NCBI GenBank assembly: GCA_013399115.1
Contig: VXAA01006460.1
Span: forward strand, 97,128-161,127
Origin: Anseranas semipalmata
Taxonomy: Eukaryota > Chordata > Aves > Anseriformes > Anseranatidae
Direction: 5' to 3'
Length of the DNA stretch: 64,000 bases
Shown: positions 43,001-54,900 of the stretch, in pieces
How positions within the stretch are numbered: the stretch's first letter is position 1
Layout of the letters: the number at the start of each line of letters is the position of its first letter
Made by a program: the position numbers and the translations under genes
The notes under the pieces: generated by a model
What the model was told of the DNA's origin: nothing
Databases searched by the model: none
Seen by the model: the letters and a program-made list of their open reading frames with translations, nothing else

Positions 43001-45669
43001 AGGAAGATTTACAAAGGTTTGGGTGCAAAAATTTACCTATATTAGCACATAGTGAGGCACAAAAGGAGTAGACATGAAGAGCAAAACAGTTTGTGGTGAG
43101 TACCCAGCATCCATACAGTACAATTTCCTGTTAATTTTTTTTACTTATGGGTAGTCCTAGTTCACTCCATTAAACTGAGCACACACTAGTGGTTGGAGAA
43201 CATTAGATGAGCTCATTGAAAATATTCTCCAGTTAAATTTCACCCAAAAGAGATTCAGTTCATGCTCTCCAGGATTGCTGTGTGATATAAATGAAAGCCA
43301 GTAAGTGGAAATGATCAGGAGAGACACCCTAAAAACATGCTATTGCTATGAACTGAAAGGCTAACATAGATGCCTTCTTTCTCGTGGGTTCCCTTCAAGT
43401 AATTAAACAAAAGAAGTAGAGGAGCTAAGGAAGAGGTATGATCTAGAGAAAATTAACCCATCTTCTGTGCAATCTCTTATTATTGTCGCTCTCTGTAAAA
43501 AGGTTACTGAATTAAAACAGACTAACACCTCCCAGAGATGGCTTCTACCTCTACAGCTGCCAAAGGATGATTCCTAAGTGCTAAAGATCTTCCATGGTTC
43601 TTGAGAGGAACCATTCCTTGAGCCAATATATCCTCTGAGTAGAAAAACATCACTGCGATGGCAAGGATGCTACTTCCGATGTACAGCTTATACTTCATTA
43701 GAAGGGAAAACCATTTCTGGCATTGGGGGAGAAGAATTTGAAGGGTAGACCCCAAAATAGGACTAGTAGGAGTTCCATGTTTCTATCCATCCTTCCTTCC
43801 TTCTCAGCCTACCCTCTAAAGAACAGAGTAGGATTTGGGATGTCCAAACAATAGCTCCCTCTCTCCTTATACAGTATGCTACATCATGCAAAGGTCAATC
43901 CAGTTCCAAACTAAACTGTTCCTTATCTGTTTTCTGATTTGCACTTCAAGATCTAATGGATAGTAACAACTGTGTGCTACTTATCGCTTCTTCTTAGAAT
44001 TCTAGAGCAACTTAGCCACTGCAGAGTGAACAGCATTTTTGCGATCAACAGAAATGTTAGTTCCACATGCTAAATCACAGAATCTTTCTTGCAATCATAT
44101 ATGAGACAAAAAGACACACCCTGAGTTTTAGAATTCAGAATGAATTTGGAAAGCTGGTAACTACCAAAAAAAAACAACACTCTGATTAAGCCTGCGCTAT
44201 CTAGAATTCACTAGCAGAGTAAAAAAATACAGAATGGTTGAAATATGTTATAGCATTATTTTTTAAGTAAAATATACATTAAAAAGTACACTTCTGTACC
44301 CTGTACTATCTCTGCTGTTGCTGGTTTGTTTCCTTTGCCTTTGATGTTAATTAGACTACCACAGGCTAGTCTTGACAAGAAAAAATAAAATAAGAATACA
44401 TTAATTCTTTCATGAAAGAAAAAAGGAAGAAATTCTTGGGCAGACAATGATCACAGAGGGTACTTTCTCCCTTTTGCCTGAACTAGCTTTCAGCAAACCT
44501 CTTTTAATTGACTTGACGATCTTTGTCAGAGTGAAATGCAGCCTAGAATGTGCACTGGTGGAGAGGAAGGCCGAAGATGACAAGTCTCCAGCATCAGTCT
44601 CCCTTATGTCATGTAGAACAAAACAAAACTTGGAGGCATTTTTCAAAACCATAGAATAGGTAATGAGGTACAAGGGAGCTCACAAATCTGAACTCTCCTT
44701 ACCGAAATAATTTCCAGCACAGTGCTGTGCTGGAAATGTTTATGCAAGTAGCACAATCAATGGAGTTTTTAATGACTGTAGGGAAATGTTCTCTATAGGA
44801 CAGCAGTGCCAAGTACTGGAATGGGTCTAAATCCAAGCCTTTCTTCAGTTCTGTATATGAAACTATTACCGCTATCACATACAATGTATAAAGATCTATG
44901 TTTCAGGCACATAACTGTGCCTTAAACTTTGGCTCTGACATAGCCAAAGTGATCTGAACATGCAACAGATAAAGACTACACAAAGGAAAATTAAAGTACC
45001 TTTATTCACAAAACAAATCTTATCAAAGCCAGACCTTCCTATGAGTTCAGGATCCCACTCACTGCTTAGTCTCACTGTTCCCTTTAACAGTGGGAATAGT
45101 GTTAGGAATAGGAGCAGGCTGTACATGTGAAAACTAAAGACTTCTCACACTGTGGTTTATTTCACTCTGGCAGCCCTTTCAGTAGGAGCTAGATTTAGCT
45201 CTTGGCCGCTAGAATTCTCATTCCCATGCTGGGAATTATTTATATTAATTCTTACATTTTACTGCACTTATAGAACTCCCTATGGACTGTGCCTAGAATT
45301 TTCAGAGAGTCCAGTGAGTTCAGAGTTTCAGAGAAACCAGTGAGCTTCAGAGTCCAGAAAAAAAAAAAAAAAAGCAGGAGAACAACTTAACACTTTCCCT
45401 TTAGTGACCTAAAAGACAAATATTGAGGCTCTGACCATTCCGTGTTATTCAGAAGTTATAAGAAAGTCTCAACTTGCAAGACTATTTGTCATTTGTTGCC
45501 TAGACTTCAAAGTGGTGTGCCTCCCCAGAAAGTACAAGTGTTGTTTGTATGTGACTACCCTCTTTCATAATGTTCCCATTCATTTTAGACTGATTTTAAA
45601 TGTATCTAAAATTGTGTATTGAACTGCCTAGGTTGGCAAAATAAAAATAATAATTTAAAAAAAAAAAAA

Positions 45670-45714
<45 letters not shown>

Positions 45715-45877
45715 GAGAAAGAAAGAAAGAAAGAGAAAGAAAGAAAGAGAGAAAGAGAGAAAGAAAGAAAGAAAGAAAGAAAGAGAAAGAGAGAAAGAAA
45801 GAGAAAGAAAGAAAGAGAGAAAGAAAGAGAAAGAAAGAAAGAAAGAGAAAGAAAGAAAGAAAGAGAAAGAAAGAAAG

Positions 45878-45956
<79 letters not shown>

Positions 45957-48900
45957 GAAAGAAAGAGAGAAAGAGAAAGAGAGAAAGAGAGAAAGAGAGA
46001 AAGAGAGAAAGAGAGAAAGAAAGAAAAGACCAAAGAGACCCTGGTAAGAAAAATGAGAAATAAAAATGTTTTGAAGATGAATGAAAAAGAAGAAATAGAC
46101 TGTGATCTAGCCTTTGATTTGGAAATGCAGGCATGTAGAATTACCATGAAGAGATTTAAAATCAATATTTGATTTTAAAGTCAATATTTGCAAACTAGTG
46201 GAACCATGCATTTTTCAAACACAGGATACACTCAGTACTGATGATCTGGGAGAAAAGCTGAGAAGTGGCAGTGGTTCACTGTCCCAAAAAGTCTGAACGT
46301 AACATTATAAAACAGTATTAGCACTAGTAAGGGCCAAATATGAGGCAATTTCTTCTTTTTTACAACCATTTTCTTGGTAGTAAAAATGAAGAAACACGTA
46401 TAAGAAGAAAAAGAGATGAAAGCGTTTTTATTATTCAAACACGGTATCGACCTTTAATAAATCACTGAGTCACACCATGGGTCGTATCTACAGTTGTGAA
46501 TCCAGTTTGAGCCGTGACACACACTACTTGCCACTCCTTTCATACAGTATGAACTATCATTCTATCACAGGCATTACATTTCAAAGAGATGCTCTTTTAT
46601 GAAGTACAAGAGGCTGTGTTAGCCTAAAGCATTTCCAAATCTCAAACATGAAACTGGAATCTACAAGCAAAGAAAAAGTCATGAAAGTCTTGTTAATATC
46701 TGTTACAGTCATGGTGCTTGTGTGATGTGTGTCAGGAGGAACCCATACTGCCCATTTTTTCCCTGGATGCCAACCAGCTTCATCTCCATGAGGTCTTCCT
46801 CCCAGTCTGTAGGCTGTTAGTCACTGCAGCCACGTGTCTACCATTAAGACAAACAAGACCTTAATACACACCTCACTCATTTCAGAAAATTGTCCCACCA
46901 AACTTACCTCTGCTGTAGCCAATTTCTCGTGTTTCAGAGTGGACAATACATCTGATCATTTGTATAAGTGAGGAAAAATACTTCTGACATGATGAGGATG
47001 AGTTTGTATCACATTTGACTGTAAGATACAGCTATAACCACTGTCCAGATGCAGTGTTATTAGAATTTTAAATTAAATGTTGATAATCCTTTTCTTTCCA
47101 AGGGCCAGGAAGGAAGAAGACAGATTCCAAGGTAAAAAAGAGATCATTGTATTCATTAAATCTGACTTGCTGATGTAGCAGATGTACCAGGTGTTTATGC
47201 CTTTTGCAAATTTATCAGCTTTTGAAGCAATTTCAAGTCCTCAGCTTTACAAAACCGTTTAATGTCCACTGTTTGCACCAGTAAGATCTTTCAGTGTTTT
47301 ATTGTTCTCATTACTAGGACAATCCATGCAAGATTAGATATTTGTCAGATTTAAATTTTTGTCCACTAGCTCTTCATGCATGTTGGTCAGCAAAATTGAG
47401 AGACTATCACTCCCTTTTCAATATTCTTTAGCAAATGATCGAGTTCCTTCTCAATTTTTTGTTTGGTAAACTAAGTTGCTAGAGATACTTAACATTCATA
47501 CCACAAGGTCAGCTTTTCCAGTCCCCCATGCTTTTAATGGATTTCCTTTGATTTTCTTCCAGTATTTCAATACAATTCTTAAACTATGACAACCAGACCT
47601 CTGAATAATATTCTAACAGCAGTAGCACCAGCATTATTTGCTTTCTGCTCGTATTTGACAATTCTTCAGCAGTCATGGACTGTATTAGTTCTTTTTGTCA
47701 GTGTCACACTGACAGCCTATAGTGAGGCATTAACTAGGATAATCCCAGTCACTTACATTGGAGACAGAAAGCTCTCCCACTCCAAAATGAACTGCCTGGC
47801 ATGTAACCAGTCAATTCAGATCACTCTGTAATAATAACCATGCGTACTATGGGTCAACAATTTTTCTGCCATCTTCAAAATTCATCAATAAAAGTGTTTT
47901 TTACAAGATTTCCCATAGAGATCTGAAGAAGGGGTATAGCTACTTCTTTACCGCCTTCATTTTCACCAGAAAAGAATTCTCCCCATTCGAGTCAATAATT
48001 TCAGTGACCCGTACATTGTAAAAATATGTTGGATTTTACTATATGTGGTTTTTGCAAGTTTTCACCCTGAATTATATTTATGAGGCAGAGTTAAAATGCA
48101 CCTTGATAATTTATTATACAATAGAAGTCAATAATACAATTTAAATCTAGCTTTTCCTTTTACCATTTTCTCACAGTAGTTTCAGATCAGAAAATGATAC
48201 AAGACAAAGCATGATCATGTACAACAAAAACCTACATTATTCTTTTCAAGGTCTCAAATCACAAACTCTTTTATTCTAGCTTTTGTGTTTCTTACTTTCT
48301 TTTCTGTTTTTCCCCACATAAGCAGATGCTGACATGCAAAATCAACTGAGGACACTCTCGTCCTTTCCCAGCATCTGTTATTGGAAAAGGTAGTCCCCTA
48401 GTACTTGCCTTTTTTTTTTTTTTTTAAACAAAAATGTTTCTGCAGGAAAACACTCTACCAGTCTTTTCCATTCATAGAACTGGTTACCAGCATCCATTAC
48501 TAAAGTCAGTTCTTCTTAGCTACCTATAATTCATGGAGAACGCAGAGCTTCTAGATGATAAAGTAAACATCCATTTAAGGAATATAACTAAAATGTTAGC
48601 TCTGAAAATAAAAACAGTTATTTTCTTTATATAGTTAAGTGCTTTAAAACATACAACTTATATTATGCAGTCATTGTTCTAAAATTATTAACATAATTTA
48701 ATTATATTTTTGAGAGTGAAAGTATACATTTATCTAGTAATACAAATATGAATAAGTACATTCCAATGATGAACAAAATTGAAATGACAATAAAAATTTG
48801 GCATGCATAAGGAAGGAGGGTACCAAAAGAGACTTATTCTGCTGTGGTCAGTATGTAAATTGCTTGAAGTTTCTATAGAATTCAACTTTACCTAAGATTC

Positions 48901-51900
48901 AAAATTAAAAGTAGATTCCAGCAGAAGAAAAATATAATTATTCAAATACATTAGAGAAAACACTTTTTTTTTCAAGCATTAATTTTAGTTCATATCACTG
49001 AGCTTAAATGAGGTCTTAGTAAGTGCTGAGCTTTACTATGCAAAAAGTGGTTGTGTGGTCACTTAATAAAACTGACTAACCTTCTGTGATAGCAGCCAGA
49101 TCATCAATACAATTTTTTGTTTTTCTTCTAATGCAGTAGAACAAAACTAAGCATTTATATTAATCTTACCAGAGCTCTGCATTTCACATCTATCTTTCTT
49201 TCAGGTGCTGCAGGTATGCTGTTAATCTTTACAGAAAACCACACCGTGCAATTGGAAGAACTTCCTCCTATGTATAAGAGAATAAAAGGGTTTACAAATC
49301 ATCTCATGAGGTGATCACTCCTAGCAACAGTCAGATCAATGAGAATTTTTTATTTTTATCAGAACTACCAGTCATTGTTCATGTGGAGACAAAGCAAATC
49401 ATGAACTGATTTAATTGCTGTCAACAAACTTCCTTATTAAATCCTTTCTTGTCTGGGTTCAAAATAGTAACAAAATCAATATATACACAAATTGAAAGGA
49501 AACAGCACTTTGGTAAATTAGTTTCCCAGAAAATCATATTATTTCAGAATTTTAAATATCATTGATTCACAACTGTTTTCCTTCAGCAAAGACAATGCTA
49601 AAAAATATCCAATAATTATTTTTTCTATTAAAAGTTAATCCACCATAGATTCAAAAACTTCATGTTATTTGTTAAACAGATGCATCAAATATCAATATTA
49701 TCTTATTAGATCGTATTCATTATATATCTTATCTTAAGTTCTCTTATCAATGACTAGAAAAACCTTGGTCAGAAAAAAAAAAAAAAACATGCAATAAACT
49801 CTGTAATCCCACATTTAGTTACAGGATAAACTGGCCAGAAATCCAGAGGATTCAATTCCCTTCAGTACTTTGTATTATCTAGTCCAAAAATGAGAGATGG
49901 GAAATTCTGATGATACGTATAAAAGCTGAGATGCATCAAACCCTATGAGACTGAGTGACTACAAGCTGAGAGAGGAAAGATCTGCGCTTTCCATACATGG
50001 ATTTTTACCTCCCTCCTCCCCTTTGAAGTCTGGAGATAATTTATGAAGCCACAGAAGACAGTATTTATCTCGCACGCACACTCATGAAATTATAAGGATA
50101 GATTTTAAATTCTCCTGATGCTGATGATTAAGAAGCCCTTAAATAATTGGAATTTGCATGAATGTTATAATTAAGGCTAGGACCAGGGAAGCGTTTGCAG
50201 CCAGTAGCCATGGGAAGCATAGACAACCAGATCTTTGAACTGGAGGCAGTCCAGATCAGAATGACAATATTTTTATAATTTCATATTATATCAAGCAAAA
50301 TTAAATCAGAATAAATTCACACAATATGACCTTTGGTATATTACAGAACTTAAATTCTGTCCAGTTACACAGAATTGTTATGCAAAATTTCAGTCAAGCA
50401 ATCTGTGTTTTGCTAATGCATATCTTCCATGTAGACTTCAAGTTTTGATTTGAAGATATCCACCAGCAGTTTGTTCTGGTGGCTAATTACCAGCATCAGA
50501 AAATATTTAAATATGAGTCTAATTTCTGATTTCCATTAGATTTGCTTCAACTTCCAGGCAAAAGATCTTGTAATGTCTTTCTCTGATAGGTTTCATAGAC
50601 CTAACATTAAGTAGTTACCATTTTCCTGTGTTGAGAACATAGTCATGAATGTTAATAAAATTAGCCCTTCGATCTTGTTCAGATAAGCAAAAGAGATTGA
50701 GACCAAAGTCTCTCATCGTAAGGCCCGATCCTCACAACACAAATATTTCCCATGGTTATTTTTTGTGAGTATAAAGTGTTGTTCAGCACCTTTTATAAAT
50801 GCATACACAAGAACTGCTTGCAGTATTCCAGTTTGTCAGTATATTGCAAGAGACAAAAATAACCTCCATCCTCCTACTCACACTTCTCTGAATTATACAC
50901 TATGGAGCTACATTAGCAGTTCTGTTTTACCACAGCATTGGTCTTGGGAGCTCCAAATGCTTTTCTTTCCTGCTATGACCCCAGCTCTTCTCAGAGACAC
51001 TGCTTTCCCTGTTGCAGTTCCTTATTCTCCATATGTGACTTTATTTCTATACCCTGTTTCCGATAAAACTGTGTCTGACTGGCTTTAATTGCATTACCAT
51101 CTTTAAATCTTCACTGAATATATCCTGAATTAACTTATCCATTCTTTTATTCAGGCTAATTTGATAAGTATGTAATTTACTGGTTTTGCATACCAGCAGA
51201 ATATTGTAGTTTTCCAGTCTCTAGAACGACCTCAGTATTTCAAGGTTTATAAAAATGAACATCATTGAGATAAAGACATCTTCTGAATATCCCTTAAAAG
51301 ATTCTGGCATGCACATGACCCTGAGTTTAGTCATTTAAAATATAATAATAATAATAAAATACAGAATAGAGATAACTTATGCAAGAAGAGAAGATCCCCT
51401 TATACCAAAACAGCACCTGTCACCTGGAACCTGAAATAAAAGTGTTCAATTAAAGACCAAAAGAAAAACAAAGGGTGCCCACAGCTTGGGACATTACAGA
51501 ATCACAGAATCACGGAATCGTTCAGGTTGGAAGAGACCTCCAAGCTCACCTAGTCCAACCTCTGACCTAACTCTAACAAGGCCCACACTAAGCCATATCT
51601 CTAAGCTCAACATCTAAACGTCTTTTAAAGACCTCCAGGGATGGTGACTCAACCACTTCCCTGGGCAGCCCATTCCAATGCCTAACTACCCTTTCGGTAA
51701 AGAAGTTTTTCCTAATATCCAACCTAACCCTCCCCTGACGCAACTTTAGCCCATTCCCCCTCGTCCTGTCACCAGGCACGTGGGAGAAGAGGCCAATCCC
51801 TACCTCACTACAGCCTCCTTTAAGGTACCTGTAGAGAGCGATAAGGTCGCCCCTGAGCCTCCTCTTCTCCAGGCTGAACAACCCCAGCTCCCTCAGCCGT

Positions 51901-54900
51901 ACCTCGTAAGACTTGTTCTCCAGACCCCTCACCAGCTTCATTGCCCTTCTCTGGACTCTCTCGAGCACCTCCATGTCCTTCTTGTAGTGAGGGGCCCAAA
52001 ACTGAACACAAGACTCGAGGTGCGGCCTCACCAGAGCTGAGTACAGGGGGACAATCACCTCCCTAGTCCTGCTGGCCACACTGTTCCTGATACAAGCCAG
52101 GAAATCCTTGTAATCCTGGTATCCAAAGCTTGTAATCCTGGTATCCTCCTGATACAAGCCAGGAAATACATCCTTTAAGAATGCACTTAAACTGCAGAAT
52201 ACAATAAAAGTCTGTAAAACTCAGGTAGGAAACAACAAAAGAAAATGTCGACAATAAAGTTCCATTTACACAGGATTTATAAAGGCAGGTAACCAAACCA
52301 TTACCTGAGGCCTTACCTTCAGTATTGCATGCAGTTTTCGGCACCACAGTATAAAAAGGACGTAAAACTATTAGAGAGTATCCAAAGGAGGGCTATGAAG
52401 ATGGTGAAGGGTCGAGAGGGGAAGATGCATGAGGAGCAGCTGAGGTCCCTTGGTTTGTTCAGCCCAGAGCAGAGGAGACTGAGGGGAGGCCTCATGGCGG
52501 CCTGCAGCTTCCTCACGAGGGGAGCAGAGGGGCAGGCGCTGATCTCTGCTCTCTGGTGACAGCGACAGGACCCGAGGGAACGGCATGGAGCTGCGACAGG
52601 GGAGGGTCAGGATGGGTGTTAGGAAAAGGTTCTTCACCAAGAGGGTGGTGGGGCACTGGAACAGGCTCCCTAGGGAAGTGATCACAGCACTGAGCCTGCT
52701 GGACTTCAAGAAGTGCTTGGACACCGCTCTCAGACATAGGGTCTGATTTTTGAGTGGTCCTGTGTGGACCCAGGAGCTGGACTCAATGATCCTTGTGGGT
52801 CCCTTCCAGCTCAGGATATTCTATGATTCTACAATATGTGCTTCTATACTAAGTCTGAAAATACAGTGTGTGAGCTGGAATACAGGAATTTGAAAAATGA
52901 TATGACTTCTGAGCTCATAATCAGAAACTTGGTGGAAAGGAGGTAATCAGTAAGAAAACAGTAATGACGGGCAATAAAACTATCTGATTGTCAGATTAAG
53001 TAATATAAGTCAGGGAGTAGCACAGTTAAAATTGTTTCCAGGCAAATAAGATAAATAAGCCTCACATATATCTCCAAATTCCTGCAGGTTAACTTTCCTT
53101 ACCTACAAAGGAAGAACCATATTACTGAGGATGATAATAGTGACTACAGTACATTATACTGCAGTATAGTAACATAAGCAAAGGATCTCTATGGCCAGAA
53201 AAGATATCAATAAGGAACTACAGTTATTACCTCTAGACCTGAGCAAATGTTACGAGGTGTTGTAACAGGTTCAGTCTATTTTTTATTTAAATTTGAATAA
53301 TATTTGAAGTCTGGTTTAAGATGCAGTCACTGAACAGCAACTTTGTATTAAGAACCAGGATGAAATCTGAATTGAATATCTTTGTAGTGATAATAATAAT
53401 AAAAGCAAAAATTAATCCCCTGTAACATTTCTTTTCAGAAAGAAAAAAAATATATATAAGAATGATCAAAAAACAAGAAATTAAAAAGTAGTAACCAAAA
53501 AATCTGAAGAGCTAGCAGGTGTCATGAATATAATTTAATATAAACCATATTAGAAGCTGAACCTTAAATTTAAAGAGTATTAAAAAAATCTTTAAAGGAT
53601 GGAAATAGTAATTGCAAAGGGATTTATTAAAATAAATCAGCAATTTCAAGAATGAATGTCCTGTACAATTAAGAAAAATAGAAAAGACCATAAACTGTTA
53701 TTTAAGCAGAAAATTAACAAGGCCACATCCCTGCCCCCAAACCTTCAAAAATACCCGTGGGAAAGGAAAGGAAAGGAAAGGAAAGGAAAGGAAAGGAAAG
53801 GAAAGGAAAGGAAAGGAAAGGAAAGGAAAGGAAAGGAAAGGAAAGGAAAGGAAAGGAAAGGAAAGGAAAGGAAAGGAAAGGAAAGGAAAAGAATGAAAGA
53901 ATAGTAGCATGATNGTAATTGCAAAGGGATTTATTAAAATAAATCAGCAATTTCAAGAATGAATGTCCTGTACAATTAAGAAAAATAGAAAAGACCATAA
54001 ACTGTTATTTAAGCAGAAAATTAACAAGGCCACATCCCTGCCCCCAAACCTTCAAAAATACCCGTGGGAAAAAAAAGGAAAGGAAAGGAAAGGAAAGGAA
54101 AGGAAAGGAAAGGAAAGGAAAGGAAAGGAAAGGAAAGGAAAGGAAAACAGTGACAGCTTGATAGCTTGATTAAGACTTTAAAAACTAGTAGTAAAATCTT
54201 GTCAAACATATTTGAAGCTGGCAGCCTGCCAGACTCAGAAGGGCTGATGGATGATCAGGGTGGAAAAGGAGTGCTCAAGTAAGATAACACTACAGTAAAA
54301 AAGCTGAATTAATTCTCTGCAGTAGAGCTCACTGAGGTGGAGTTCAGAGGGCTTCCTACCTCCAGACTGGAACTTGCTCTGAGGGGAACAGTCAGAGGGA
54401 CTCTCCCAAATGGAGGTGTTGGCAGGAAGTTTTTGGAGCAGACTGATGAAGAAAGAACAAATCACCTGGGCCAAGAGAGTCTCTGCCCAAGATTTCAAAA
54501 GGAACTCATGTATGAAAGCATGGTGGTGCAAACCGGTGTGTGACCCATTGCTTAAATCACCTTCAGTTACAAAGAAATGAAAAGGCAGAGAATGTGCTGC
54601 CAATTTTTAGACAGGTCTCTAGGATGAGAAGAGAAATTACAGATGGTGAGTTCATTTATCTGTTCCAAGGAAAATGATTAAGAACCACAATAAAGGAGAG
54701 AAGGCCCAAGACACAAACCTATTTGAATTCTCTGATGAAGTCACCAGCTATTTGAACAAGGGACATCTGGTTCATGTAGTACACTAGTTTTCCAAAAATC
54801 TAAGATCCTTTTTCAAAGGCTTCTCAGGAAATTAAGCCGCATAATAGGCGTAAGTTAAAAGATTGGACTGAAACACAGAAATCAAAGTACAGGAAAAAAA

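Larger units (their letters stand above)
30673..49169. other. Intron between exons 3 and 4 (18.5 kb)
   Basis: The longest intron. Recognised contents: a solo LTR (35.20-35.65 kb), homopolymers at 35.83 and 41.91 kb, a short CR1 tail (42.89-42.98 kb), a GAAA tract (45.65-46.03 kb), a probable ancient CR1 (47.55-48.03 kb) and small hairpins at 36.79 and 44.71 kb. Long AT-rich stretches between them (30.72-35.20, 35.86-42.88, 43.0-45.6, 48.05-49.17 kb) show nothing I can name. Domain alignment argues that no constitutive exon is missed here. Confidence 0.6.

Noticed and set aside
44699..44884. Minus-strand open segment ending at a GTAAGG donor ([20 protein letters not shown])
   Set aside because: Its reading frame does not fit between exons 3 and 4, both of which need phase 0, the acceptor is weak and the peptide does not resemble an ASH domain.
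45596..46165. Long open frames on both strands with repeated KERKKE or FFLSF units
   Set aside because: They are translations of the (GAAA)n microsatellite.
53656..54209. Open frames with KERKG or LSFPF repeats
   Set aside because: They are translations of the (GGAAA)n arrays and their duplicated flank.
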